DNA of 64,000 bases from Paenibacillus silagei (GTDB lineage Bacteria > Bacillota > Bacilli > Paenibacillales > Paenibacillaceae): NCBI RefSeq assembly GCF_017874735.1, contig NZ_JAGGLV010000014.1, positions 1 through 64,000 on the forward strand, read 5' to 3'. The translations under genes and the position numbers were made by a program. The notes under the pieces were generated by a model. The model was given only the letters and a program-made list of their open reading frames with translations. It did no database searches and was not told the DNA's origin. This document shows positions 25,298 through 34,714 of the stretch, in pieces; positions within the stretch are counted from its first letter, which is position 1, and each line of letters begins with the position of its first letter.

Positions 25298-26191
25298 GTG
25301 GCTAATAACGAAATATCCCGCTTCACTAACGTTCTCCTCCATATTATTTTTATCATCCTGTCCCTGGCCTGCCTGCTGCCGATTGTACTGGTCTTCATGA
25401 TCTCTATTACCGATTACGATTACATCGTCCGCAATGGCTATCAATTCATCCCGGAGAAGCTTAGCCTGGAGGCTTACGCGTATATCTTCAAGGATTACAG
25501 CGTGGTGCTGCGGGCCTACGGCATCTCGTTCTTCGTCACCATCACCGGAACGCTGGTCAGTGTGTTCATCTCTTCCCTGTATGCGTATCCGATCTCGCGG
25601 GCCGATTTCCGGTACCGGGGGGTGTTCGCCTTCCTGATTTTCTTCACTATGCTCTTCGGGGGCGGGCTGGTGCCGTGGTATATGGTCTACACCCAGGTGC
25701 TGGACCTCAAGAATTCGATCTGGGCACTGGTCGTGCCGATGCTGCTGTCCCCGTTCAATGTGCTGATTATGAAGACGTACTTCCAGATGAGCGTGCCGCC
25801 CGCGCTGATTGAAGCCTCTACGATTGACGGAGCAGGGGAGCTAAGGACGTTCTTCCGGATTGTTTTCCCGCTGTCTTTGCCGGTCTTCGCGACCATTGGG
25901 CTGTTCAATACGCTGCATTACTGGAATGACTGGTTTAACAGCATGATTTTCATTACCGACACAGACCTCTATTCCCTCCAATATCTCATGTACAAAATGA
26001 TCTCCCAGGCAGACTACCTGAGCCGCAACGGGGCACTTATTCAAGGCTCGGCCACCGAGCTGGCCAAATTGCCGGGGGAAACGATCCGTATGGCGATGGC
26101 GCTGATCGGCATCGGGCCGATTGTGCTGGCCTATCCGTTCTTCCAGCGGTATTTCATCAAAGGACTGACGCTCGGCTCTATCAAAGGCTAA
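25298..26191 (+). CDS. LplC/YtcP-like oligosaccharide ABC permease
   Basis: This 297-residue membrane permease pairs with the LplB-like protein. It has six predicted TM helices, the family motif G-G-G-L-V-P-W-Y near 118 and the EAA loop E-A-S-T-I-D-G-A-G-E-L near 175, and ends in G-L-T-L-G-S-I-K-G, a very typical C-terminus. It starts at GTG with AAGGAG upstream, 46 bases after the first permease. The substrate is probably the product of the linked GH105/GH3/GH-A enzymes. Confidence 0.93.
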   Translation: MANNEISRFTNVLLHIIFIILSLACLLPIVLVFMISITDYDYIVRNGYQFIPEKLSLEAYAYIFKDYSVVLRAYGISFFVTITGTLVSVFISSLYAYPISRADFRYRGVFAFLIFFTMLFGGGLVPWYMVYTQVLDLKNSIWALVVPMLLSPFNVLIMKTYFQMSVPPALIEASTIDGAGELRTFFRIVFPLSLPVFATIGLFNTLHYWNDWFNSMIFITDTDLYSLQYLMYKMISQADYLSRNGALIQGSATELAKLPGETIRMAMALIGIGPIVLAYPFFQRYFIKGLTLGSIKG

Positions 26192-26245
26192 CCTCGGAAC
26201 CTACCGATTAGCATATATCTGTTCCATCAAGGGGAGGAAAAAAGT

Positions 26246-27799
26246 ATGGCAGGTAAAAAAGTCACAGGTCTGCTGCTGTCGCTTGTGCTGATAGCCGGAT
26301 TCACCCTGGCCGGATGTGCGGGGAACAATGGCAATACAGCGGCGCCTACAGAGAAAACGGGGGAAAGCACCACAGCTCCGGCGGCAACGAAGGAAGCGAC
26401 AGGAACCGAAGCGGCTGGAACGGAGGCGCCGGGTGCGCTTGCTCCGGTGGAGCTGTCTCTGTATCTGCCCGGCGGGCCGGATAAGGATGTGGCGTCCGTA
26501 GAGCAGGAGATCAACGCCTACCTGAAGGATAAAATCAACGCCACCCTCAAGATCAACCAGCTAAGCTGGGATAAACCGGCCGACAAGGTCAATCTGATGA
26601 TCCAGTCCGGCGAGGTGTTCGATATGGTCTATACCTGGAACTTCATGACCAACGCCGCGAAGGGGGCGTATCTGCCGCTGGAGGAGCTGCTGGACACCTA
26701 TGCCAAGGAGACGAAGGCACAGATTAATCCCGCTTACCTGCAGGCAGCCACCGTCAACGGACATTTGTATGCGGTTCCAACCGAGAAGGAGCTGGGGCAG
26801 TCGGTCGGGTTCGCTTTTGACAAGGCGATTGTGGATAAATACGGCTTCGATGTGAACAGCCTCCAGAAGCTGGAGGATATTGAACCGATGCTGAAGACGA
26901 TTAAAGAGAAGGAGCCGGCCCTCTCTCCGCTGTTCATGAACCATACCGACAGCCTGCACTGGTTCACTGCGTATCCTGACAGCGAGGACTTAGACGGCAG
27001 CAATGATATCCCGACCCTGCTTGATTACAAGACCATGAAGGTGTTCAACGAATACGACACACCAGCAATGACGGAGCGGCTGAAGCTGATCCGCAGCTGG
27101 TATGAAGCGGGCTATATCAACAAGAACGGCGCCACAGATAAGACCGAGCTGAAGGATGCGGTCAAAAGCGGCAAAGCCTGGTTCGTCTACGGCAACATGA
27201 ATCCGACCTCCACCAATGACTGGACCCGGCTCGCCGAGAAGCCGATGATCATCAAGACGCTGCTGCCTGTTCAGGTCAGCACCAAGAGTCTGCAAGGCTC
27301 CATGCTCGCCATCTCCAGAACCTCGAAGAACCCCGAGCGGGCCATGATGTTCATGAACCTGATTCACACCGATCCGGTGCTCTACAACCTGCTGACCTTC
27401 GGCATTGAGGGTAAGCACTATAAGAAGCTGGAGAACAACACCGTTGAGTTCATTGCGGACAGCGGCTACAACTCCGTATCCTCCTGGATGATCGGCAATG
27501 TGCTGCTGAACTACCTGAATAAGGATGAGGATCCGAAGCGCGTGCAGCTCTATACGGACTGGAATAAGAACGCCACCGTGTCTCCGGTGATCGGATTTGT
27601 CTTCGATTCGACCAAGGTGCAGTCACAGATTGGTGCCCTGATCAATATCACGAAGCAGTATAAGAACACCCTGTTCTCCGGGGAAAAGGACCCTGAACCG
27701 GTCCTGAAGGAGATGAACAGCAAGCTGAAGGCCGCAGGCCTGGACGCTGTGATTACGGAAATTCAGAGTCAGCTCGACGCTTTTCTGGCCGCCAAATAA
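26246..27799 (+). CDS. LipO-like oligosaccharide-binding lipoprotein
   Basis: This 517-residue lipoprotein has its lipidated Cys at 24 in T-L-A-G-C, a Thr/Ala/Glu-rich tether to about residue 68, the binding fold, and a C-terminal DUF3502-type segment with S-P-V-I-G-F-V-F-D and K-Q-Y-K-N-T-L. GGGGAGG precedes the ATG. It follows the two permeases closely and would capture oligosaccharides at the membrane. It is unrelated in detail to the lipoprotein at 5557-6876, so this is a second importer. Confidence 0.92.
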   Translation: MAGKKVTGLLLSLVLIAGFTLAGCAGNNGNTAAPTEKTGESTTAPAATKEATGTEAAGTEAPGALAPVELSLYLPGGPDKDVASVEQEINAYLKDKINATLKINQLSWDKPADKVNLMIQSGEVFDMVYTWNFMTNAAKGAYLPLEELLDTYAKETKAQINPAYLQAATVNGHLYAVPTEKELGQSVGFAFDKAIVDKYGFDVNSLQKLEDIEPMLKTIKEKEPALSPLFMNHTDSLHWFTAYPDSEDLDGSNDIPTLLDYKTMKVFNEYDTPAMTERLKLIRSWYEAGYINKNGATDKTELKDAVKSGKAWFVYGNMNPTSTNDWTRLAEKPMIIKTLLPVQVSTKSLQGSMLAISRTSKNPERAMMFMNLIHTDPVLYNLLTFGIEGKHYKKLENNTVEFIADSGYNSVSSWMIGNVLLNYLNKDEDPKRVQLYTDWNKNATVSPVIGFVFDSTKVQSQIGALINITKQYKNTLFSGEKDPEPVLKEMNSKLKAAGLDAVITEIQSQLDAFLAAK

Positions 27800-27819
27800 G
27801 CAGTAGAGGCCATAGCACG

Positions 27820-27880
27820 CCCGGTACCCGGCAGCAAGCAGTCATAGCGGCCGCCTGCGGCAGGTACCGGGTATTCTCTT
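27820..27880 (+). terminator. Intercistronic hairpin, partial terminator
   Basis: CCCGGTACC (27820-27828) pairs with GGTACCGGG (27863-27871), with a further GC-rich hairpin in the loop and TATTCTCTTTC after it. It may reduce read-through from the importer into the glycosidase or stabilise the upstream message. Confidence 0.5.
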
Positions 27881-27932
27881 TCGCTAATCCAGCCTTTGGG
27901 GAGCCCCTATCTGATCAAGAGAGGGTGTTACT

Positions 27933-30900
27933 ATGCGAATTCAGAGAATCACAGGCAAATTGCTCATTGCAGCTCTGGTATGGATGTCCGCCTCATTGCC
28001 CGGAGTACAGATCAGCTCCGCCGAAATGCCGCCTGCACAGGCGGTTATTGAAGACAGCGAATCCGCTGCGGTGTTCCCGCCTCCGGGGTCTGCGGCTGAA
28101 CCGTTACATGAGAGTACACTCAGTGCAGCCAGTACAGTCACAGAGGATACCTACCAGCCGTCTCCGCTGCTCTGGCAGGTGGGCGAGCAGGATAACAGCT
28201 CCGCAGAATTTACAGTGTATCAGGATGTGTACAGTGAGAATATCACCCTCCCCGTCAATCCCCTGAACTGGAATACGATCTCCCGCGGCATGAAGCTGGA
28301 CCGCAATGCGGCGATGGAGCTAAGCTTCAATCTTACGGAAGTCCCCCTCTATGGTGTGGAGTTCAGCTTCAAGGTACTGGATGCAAGCACCGCAATTCCG
28401 CAGCTGGCCGTATTCACCAATGGCAGCTTCAGCGGGCTGATTCAGATTACCGGGCTGAACGATGGAGAGACCCCCCTTACGAACACATGGAAAGAAACCT
28501 ATAGACTCTACATTCCCTCAGAACAGCTGAAGACCGGCAGCAATGAGCTGAAGCTGACTGTGGACCGCGGGCTATACGCTGATCCGCAGTCGCCCGGATA
28601 TGACGGTGACAAGTATCTGTGGTTCGAATGGGATTATCTCAGGCTGGAATCATTGACTAAGCCGGCTGCCGAGCCTATCCACGGACGGTATGTCCACCTG
28701 GGAAGCACGATTGCCGCCTCGACCTTCCGGTATGACGAGCACGCGATCCGCCATCTGGCCCCGATGGCCAAGTGGCTGGGCATTGCCTATAGCGGCAACT
28801 GGATGCGCACCTCCTTCTGGTCCGATACCAGCGCAGGCTGGGACCCGCAGGGCCGCAAGTATCTGGAGACGCTGCGCGACCTCAATCTTGCGCCAATGGT
28901 TAATATCATCGGCGGCAACTGGAAGACTAACAGCGAGCTGGCAGCAGGGACGATTAGCTCTGCGCTGAGGAGCTATTACAGCGGCTTTGTCAGCAAATTC
29001 GGTGATCTGTACCAGTATGCCGAGACAGGCAATGAGCCGGGATTGTTCGGCTGGGCACAGAAGGCTGTGCTGGCGCTTCATGAACTGATGGACGAGGAGA
29101 GGCAGACGAACAGCCAGCCTTACTTGAAAATTGTTGCTCCCGGCTGGGCCTACTGGCCGTATAACGGCACCCCTGACGGCTGGGAACGGGATGCTGCCCA
29201 GCGTGCGCCGATTGAAGCGCTGTCGGATGTGACCAACGGACACAGCTATGGCGGGACCGGCGTCCAGCCGTTGCCGGGCGGAAGCCTGTATGAGAATCTG
29301 CGGGTGTATAGTGCTTCAGAGGAAGGCTTCGGCAAAGAGATGGCCATGAGCGAGACCGGCAGCAACGACAATCATTCCGACAATACGAAATACGGGACGT
29401 ATGCTTACAGGTTTGCTTCTGCTTTTGACCGGGAGCTGCGGGGGAATATCGGGTATGCCGACCATATTATGCAGCATGCCGCCTTCTTCAATGACGGGAC
29501 GGAGTTTGGCCTGTTCGATTCCGCGATCAACTGGAACACACACCGCTATGAGGATACAGCGGCGGTACCGGCTAATATCAATGAATCCGGGGAGACCCGG
29601 CTGAAGACGTTCCGCAGACTGGCTGCCGCTTACGCCACCCATGGAAGTCCGCTGGACTACGAGGTGCTGAATGCAGCCGAACTGACCGGGCTGAAGGCGT
29701 ATTTCCGCGCAGTGGATACCTCAGCGCTGGGCACTACAGCCATCGGAGCTTCGTCCGATAAAATCCTGCTGAACTTCGTCAACTTTGAGACGTCGCCGGT
29801 GACGATGCAGGTGAAGGTTAAGATGCCGTCCAGCGGAGCGTATGCCGGGGAACGGTTCGGTCCAGGGGAGACGTACGCCGCTGCCTACTCCCGGGTGGAG
29901 CTTGCGGCAGATCCGTACATTACACTTACAGTTGCGCTGGATGCGGGGGAGACGGTCCAGTATATCCTTGATGAGCAGGACAACACGCTGCCTGCTTCTC
30001 CGGGCAATCCTGCGGCAACAGCATTAAGCCATGAGCAGATCCGGCTAACCTGGACGGCTTCCACAGACAACGCTGCTGTCGTCAGTTATAACGTCTACCG
30101 TGACGGCGGAGCGGCTCCGGTGATGAATATTCCGGGACGGCTGACCTTCTGGAATGACTATACCGTAGCGCCGCAGACCACTTACAGCTACACAGTGCAG
30201 GCCGTGGATGACTCCGGCAATGCATCGCCTCTTAGCACAGCCGTATCAGCGACTACACCGGTCATGCCGATTACACCGCATGCCGCAGGAGATCCGGCCA
30301 AGTTCGAGGCCGAAGCTACCGCCTTTGCCTTGCCACTGAAGACCGGCAATAACAGCAGCGCCTCGGGCGGCAAGGTCGTGGAGCAGACGCATAGCGGAGG
30401 CTTAACGATCCAAGGCTTCCATTCCGAGAATGGTGGCAGCTACACCTTAACAATTGTATACGCTTCCAATGAGGAATCGAAGAAAAATATTCTCGTGAAC
30501 GGCGTGAAGCAGTCCACAATAACCCTGCCTTCAACGGGCAGCTGGACCGCGAATCTGACCGCACGGCAGTATGGGATTACCCTCCAGCCGGGCTATAACA
30601 TGATCAGCTTTACCTCCGCCGGGAAGGGGGCAAATCTCGATTATTTCAAGCTGGAGGAAGGGCTGTATGTTCCGCTCTCCCACTGGTATCCGGCCGCACA
30701 TGATCATCCTTACATTGACTATACCTGGTTCGAGACTGCACCGAATGGAGTTTCCCATGTGACCTATGAGGAGGATGCTACGGCTGCCTTTAGCTTCAAT
30801 GGCATCGGTGTCCGTTGGAGATCGGATATCAAGAGCGATATGGGCAGTGCGGATGTCTACGTCGATGGTGAGTTTAAGGAGACTATAGTCATTCCGCAGG

Positions 30901-31463
30901 CAGGGCTGGAGGGTGATCATAAGATTGTCTACGAGCTGACAGGACTGGAATACGGGCTGCACCGGATAGAGATTGCAGGCAACGGCGGAAAGGTGATGGT
31001 CAGCGGGCTGGAGTACGAGAGCTACGAGTCTGTATTGCCCGTACCGGGACCGGATCTGACGGTGACGGATATCGGCTGGCACATTGTGAACAGCGACGGC
31101 AGCCCTTCCGCGCACAGCACACCGCAGCTGGGCGACTCCCTGATCTTCTGGGCCAAAGTGAAGAACATCGGCGTCCGTCCCACGCCGCTGAATGCCTCAA
31201 CCGGACTCGGACAGATTACCGGCGGCGCCTTCTCGGTTAACGGCGGAGTGGTCTCGTGGACGGACACGAATACCAGTGTGATTCAGCCGGGCGAGGAGAT
31301 AACATTGACGGCTAACGCCAGTGCGCAGGGCACCCCCCGGTGGACGGTGCCGACCATCGGCGAGTTTACAGTCAGCTTTTTTGTGAATGATATCTGGCGG
31401 TATGCGGAGATGAACAAGGAGAATAACAAGCGGGCACGGGCGCTGGAGATCAGCCTGCCCTGA
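27933..31463 (+). CDS. Large secreted modular glycoside hydrolase (clan GH-A-like)
   Basis: This 1176-residue secreted enzyme has a signal peptide (1-30) and a beta-sandwich binding module (about 80-240). A TIM-barrel catalytic region follows (about 250-560) with two candidate glutamates: E368 in E-T-G-N-E-P-G as acid/base and E474 in A-M-S-E-T-G as nucleophile. After a beta domain come fibronectin III (about 690-775), a CBM6/35-like module (about 785-908), another beta-sandwich (about 915-1030) and a C-terminal CARDB-like domain (1038-1176). The Asn-Glu-Pro motif fits clan GH-A, but I cannot assign a family or substrate. Context suggests an arabinan, galactan or rhamnogalacturonan target. 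It follows the importer genes and has GAGAGGG upstream of ATG. Confidence 0.8.
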   Translation: MRIQRITGKLLIAALVWMSASLPGVQISSAEMPPAQAVIEDSESAAVFPPPGSAAEPLHESTLSAASTVTEDTYQPSPLLWQVGEQDNSSAEFTVYQDVYSENITLPVNPLNWNTISRGMKLDRNAAMELSFNLTEVPLYGVEFSFKVLDASTAIPQLAVFTNGSFSGLIQITGLNDGETPLTNTWKETYRLYIPSEQLKTGSNELKLTVDRGLYADPQSPGYDGDKYLWFEWDYLRLESLTKPAAEPIHGRYVHLGSTIAASTFRYDEHAIRHLAPMAKWLGIAYSGNWMRTSFWSDTSAGWDPQGRKYLETLRDLNLAPMVNIIGGNWKTNSELAAGTISSALRSYYSGFVSKFGDLYQYAETGNEPGLFGWAQKAVLALHELMDEERQTNSQPYLKIVAPGWAYWPYNGTPDGWERDAAQRAPIEALSDVTNGHSYGGTGVQPLPGGSLYENLRVYSASEEGFGKEMAMSETGSNDNHSDNTKYGTYAYRFASAFDRELRGNIGYADHIMQHAAFFNDGTEFGLFDSAINWNTHRYEDTAAVPANINESGETRLKTFRRLAAAYATHGSPLDYEVLNAAELTGLKAYFRAVDTSALGTTAIGASSDKILLNFVNFETSPVTMQVKVKMPSSGAYAGERFGPGETYAAAYSRVELAADPYITLTVALDAGETVQYILDEQDNTLPASPGNPAATALSHEQIRLTWTASTDNAAVVSYNVYRDGGAAPVMNIPGRLTFWNDYTVAPQTTYSYTVQAVDDSGNASPLSTAVSATTPVMPITPHAAGDPAKFEAEATAFALPLKTGNNSSASGGKVVEQTHSGGLTIQGFHSENGGSYTLTIVYASNEESKKNILVNGVKQSTITLPSTGSWTANLTARQYGITLQPGYNMISFTSAGKGANLDYFKLEEGLYVPLSHWYPAAHDHPYIDYTWFETAPNGVSHVTYEEDATAAFSFNGIGVRWRSDIKSDMGSADVYVDGEFKETIVIPQAGLEGDHKIVYELTGLEYGLHRIEIAGNGGKVMVSGLEYESYESVLPVPGPDLTVTDIGWHIVNSDGSPSAHSTPQLGDSLIFWAKVKNIGVRPTPLNASTGLGQITGGAFSVNGGVVSWTDTNTSVIQPGEEITLTANASAQGTPRWTVPTIGEFTVSFFVNDIWRYAEMNKENNKRARALEISLP

Positions 31464-31503
31464 CGGGGTAATCAGCCGGTTGGCGGATCGGTGCAGGCAG
31501 TTT

Positions 31504-31544
31504 GTAGAATTTTGAACTTATATTATAGCTGGCTGTATGTAGAG
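31504..31544 (+). promoter_or_regulatory. Promoter of the GH3-GH105 operon (shared element)
   Basis: TTGAAC (31512-31517) and TATGTA (31536-31541) are 18 bp apart, with the same TATTATAG-containing spacer as at 24149-24189. The start codon is about 60 bp downstream. Confidence 0.55.
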
Positions 31545-31601
31545 CAACTTCGTGATCCGGTACACTGGATTTAGAACAGAACCTGCCGGGAGGAGCCTTA
31601 A

Positions 31602-33293
31602 ATGATGCAGAAGCCGTTAAGCAAGGAAGAACAGGAATGGGTGGAGGAGACGCTTGAAGCGATGAGCCTCCGTGAACTGATCGGGCAGACGATGCAGGAC
31701 CATGCGGGCAGGCTGCCGTTCAAGGGGGATGATGAGGCCGCTCTCCGCCGGTATCTGGAGCAGTATCCGGTGGGCAGCTTCTTCATCGGCGGGGAGGTTA
31801 TTCAGAAGGCCGCAGGCAAAGCGGAGGATTACCGAGACTGGGCGGGACTGCTGCAAGGTATCAGCAGGTTCCCGCTGCTGTTCTCCGGTGATCTGGAATT
31901 CGGGGCAGGCTCGGCGGTGAGGAGTCTCACGGCCTTCCCGCCGCTCCTCGCGCTTGCGGCAGCAGATGATGAAGACCTGGCTTACGAATACGGCAAATAT
32001 ACCGCGCTGGAAGGCCGGGCGGCCGGGTTCACCTGGGCGCTGGCCCCGGGAACCGATCTGCTGCTGAATTGGATGAATCCCGTCATTACGACCCGTTGCC
32101 TGGGAGATGACGCCGGGCAGGCGGCGCGCCTGTCCGCCGCTGTCATGCGGGGCATGCAGGAGCATGGCCTTGCGGCCTGCGCCAAGCATTTTCCCGGTGA
32201 CGGGGTCGACTACAGGGATCAGCATATCATTACTACGGTGAACAGCTTATCGGAAGAGGAATGGTTCTCCACCTACGGGCAGGTGGCCGGGGAGATGATC
32301 AGCCAGGGGGTCATGTCCTATATGACCGGACATATTGCCCTCCCCTGGATCGAAGACGGGGCAGGCGGTGCTGGATCGGGGCCGGTCCCGGCAACCGTCT
32401 CGGAGCGGATTACAACAGGACTGCTGCGGGAGCGGCTTGGCTTCGACGGAGTGGTGTTGTCGGATGCGCTGGATATGGGCGGATTCTTATCCTGGGGAGA
32501 CTATACGCAGCGCATCATAGACTGCTTCAATTGCGGTACGGATGTGCTGCTCTGGCCGGGAGTACGGTACTTCGCAGTGATGGAGCAGGCGGTGGAGGAC
32601 GGACGCGTCAGCCGGGAACGGCTGAAGGCCAGTGTCCGGCGGATTCTGGAGCTGAAGGCGCGGCTTGGTGTGCATGCTGCCTGCGCCGGGGGAGAGGACA
32701 CAAGGGCCCAGCCGCTGCTGGACGACAAGCTGCCGCCTGGTCTCGACCGGCAGGTCAGACAGTTCAGCCGCGAGCTGGCCGGGCGCTGCATTACCCTGGT
32801 GCGCAACCGCACCGGCCAGCTGCCGCTGAATCCGCAGGAGGTCCGCCGGGTGCTGGTCATCATGATGAACAAGGTGACGGAGGGGCGCAGATATGAGCGG
32901 ATGAATCTTTTTGTGGAGCAGCTTAAGGCCAGGGGGCTAGAGGTGGATATTCTGGATGAATTCGAGCCGCTGACGACACTGCGGCAATGGGAGCAGTCGG
33001 GGGTCCGCTGGGATGCTGCCTTCGCCCCTTATTTCCTTCCGCTGCACGGAATGATGAACACCGCCCGTCCTGTGGGTGAAGCGGCCAAGGCCATCTGGGC
33101 CATGCAGCATGCGGAGACAGTCCGGCCGATCGGTATTTCGTTCGCTACGCCATATCTGCTGCAGGACATTCCCTTCTTAGATACCCTGGTGAATGCGTAT
33201 TCTCTGCATGAAGATACAGTAGAGCTGACGGTTAAGGCGCTGTTCGGAGAGATTCCGTTTCAGGGAAGCTCCCCGGTGAAAGCGGAGATTTGA
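31602..33293 (+). CDS. Glycoside hydrolase family 3 protein
   Basis: This 563-residue cytoplasmic GH3 enzyme has a barrel domain at about 20-340 containing K195-H196-F-P-G-D-G, the family's sugar-binding motif with Asp in place of the usual His, and the nucleophile D288 in V-V-L-S-D-A-L-D-M. A second alpha/beta domain follows at about 370-550. It resembles NagZ-type hexosaminidases, but the G-D-G variant and context leave the substrate open. AGGAG lies before tandem ATGs. Its stop overlaps the next start, so it is operonic with the GH105 gene. Confidence 0.88.
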   Translation: MMQKPLSKEEQEWVEETLEAMSLRELIGQTMQDHAGRLPFKGDDEAALRRYLEQYPVGSFFIGGEVIQKAAGKAEDYRDWAGLLQGISRFPLLFSGDLEFGAGSAVRSLTAFPPLLALAAADDEDLAYEYGKYTALEGRAAGFTWALAPGTDLLLNWMNPVITTRCLGDDAGQAARLSAAVMRGMQEHGLAACAKHFPGDGVDYRDQHIITTVNSLSEEEWFSTYGQVAGEMISQGVMSYMTGHIALPWIEDGAGGAGSGPVPATVSERITTGLLRERLGFDGVVLSDALDMGGFLSWGDYTQRIIDCFNCGTDVLLWPGVRYFAVMEQAVEDGRVSRERLKASVRRILELKARLGVHAACAGGEDTRAQPLLDDKLPPGLDRQVRQFSRELAGRCITLVRNRTGQLPLNPQEVRRVLVIMMNKVTEGRRYERMNLFVEQLKARGLEVDILDEFEPLTTLRQWEQSGVRWDAAFAPYFLPLHGMMNTARPVGEAAKAIWAMQHAETVRPIGISFATPYLLQDIPFLDTLVNAYSLHEDTVELTVKALFGEIPFQGSSPVKAEI

Positions 33294-34714
33294 GAGGGCG
33301 ATTACGGTTCAGGGAGGCTTCAGACGTCTTGAGTGCGAAACAGGAATCAGAGGCAAAACGGGCAGCGGGCAGGAAGCGGGAACTGGAGGCGAAGCTGCGC
33401 AAGATCTTTGAATATATGCGTCTTGAAAGGCACCAAGGGAATTGGGGAATGGATATAGATCATTGGGACTGGGTGCCCGGCGTGGGTGTAATCTCATTGC
33501 TGGAATATGGTACAGCGGCAGGTAGAGAAGAGGTGACGGATTACCTGCTGCACTGGGTGAACCGGAATAAGCAGAAGGCCGAAGGGGTTCGGGTTATCAA
33601 TTCCCTGGCTCCCTACGCGGTCTTTCCTGAGCTGTACCGGCTGACCGGGGACCCGTGGTTTATCAGCCGGGCGCAGGAGGTTGCCGCATGGATGCTGGAT
33701 ACTGCCCCCCGGACCCGGGAAGGCGCGCTGGAGCATACCGTGACAGAGGCCGTGGAATTCCCTGAACAGGTATGGGCCGATACGGTGTATATGGCCGTGC
33801 TGTTCCTGGCCCGGCTTGCCGGTCTGACCGGCGACCAGGAGCTTGCTGCCGCCGCCGTGCAGCAGACCTTGCAGCACCTTCGGCTGCTCCAGGACCCGGC
33901 GACGGGGCTGCTATTCCATGGCTGGAACAGCCGGGCAGGCAGCCATATGTCGGCAGCCCGCTGGGCCCGGGCCAATGCCTGGGTGGTACTTGCGGTCCCG
34001 GAGATTGTGGCCGGGACCGGAAGCCTGACTGCTATTCCACAGGAGCTGTACAGCCGCTACCGCAGGCTTGCTTCTGCCCTGCGGCAGGCGCAGGGGGCCG
34101 GCGGCTTGTGGCATACGGTGCTCGACCGGCCGGATTATTACGAGGAGACCTCGGCCAGCGCCGGTATTGCCTGCGGCTTCCTGAAGGCGGTGAAGAGCGG
34201 ACTGCTGGAGGATGCCTATCTGGAGAGCGCGGAGGCGGCACTTGCGGGGATTCTTCCGCTCATCCGCGAAGACGGTGAGGTGCAGGGGGTCTCGGGAGGC
34301 ACCCCGGTTATGCCGTCGATAGCGGCCTATAACACCATTGAGAGATATCCGGCACTGTATGGGCAAGGGCTGGTGATGCAACTGCTGACAGAGGCATTGG
34401 ATCTGAAGGAAATGAAGCATCGGCTTGAGAGGCAAGAGCATGAGGAGCGTCAGGAGCACCAGGGACGACAAGAGGACCAGGGGCGTGAAGAACATGAGGA
34501 GCACCAGGGACGACAAGAGGACCAAGGGCATGAAGAACATGAGGAGCGTCAGGGAGGACAAGAGGACCAAGGGCGTGAAGAACATGAGGAGCGTCAGGGA
34601 GGACAAGAGGACCAAGGGCGTGAAGAACATCCAGAGCGTCAAGGGGGTCAGCGACGTCAGGAGCAATCTGAGGGGATAGGTTCATTAAATGTTGAAGGGG
34701 AGGCAGGGGGATGA
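33290..34714 (+). CDS. GH105/GH88-like unsaturated uronyl hydrolase with repeat tail
   Basis: This 474-residue protein folds as an alpha/alpha barrel: W-G-M-D-I-D-H-W-D-W near 52-61, the putative catalytic D164 in V-W-A-D-T-V-Y-M, and W-A-R-A-N-A-W near 225, matching W-G-R-G-N-G-W of the family. Such enzymes open the 4,5-unsaturated uronic acid left by polysaccharide lyases. The barrel ends near 372. Residues 375-474 are a hydrophilic E/Q/H/R/G tail including four 15-residue units. Start TTG 33290 overlaps the GH3 stop; TTG 33329, with GGGAGG eleven bases upstream, is an alternative. Confidence 0.85.
   Translation: MRGRLRFREASDVLSAKQESEAKRAAGRKRELEAKLRKIFEYMRLERHQGNWGMDIDHWDWVPGVGVISLLEYGTAAGREEVTDYLLHWVNRNKQKAEGVRVINSLAPYAVFPELYRLTGDPWFISRAQEVAAWMLDTAPRTREGALEHTVTEAVEFPEQVWADTVYMAVLFLARLAGLTGDQELAAAAVQQTLQHLRLLQDPATGLLFHGWNSRAGSHMSAARWARANAWVVLAVPEIVAGTGSLTAIPQELYSRYRRLASALRQAQGAGGLWHTVLDRPDYYEETSASAGIACGFLKAVKSGLLEDAYLESAEAALAGILPLIREDGEVQGVSGGTPVMPSIAAYNTIERYPALYGQGLVMQLLTEALDLKEMKHRLERQEHEERQEHQGRQEDQGREEHEEHQGRQEDQGHEEHEERQGGQEDQGREEHEERQGGQEDQGREEHPERQGGQRRQEQSEGIGSLNVEGEAGG
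34469..34648 (+). repeat. Coding minisatellite, four 45-bp units
   Basis: Four 15-residue units of type QEDQGREEHEERQGG (residues 394-453) are encoded by near-identical 45-bp repeats. The tail has no counterpart in the GH105 fold. Confidence 0.85.
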
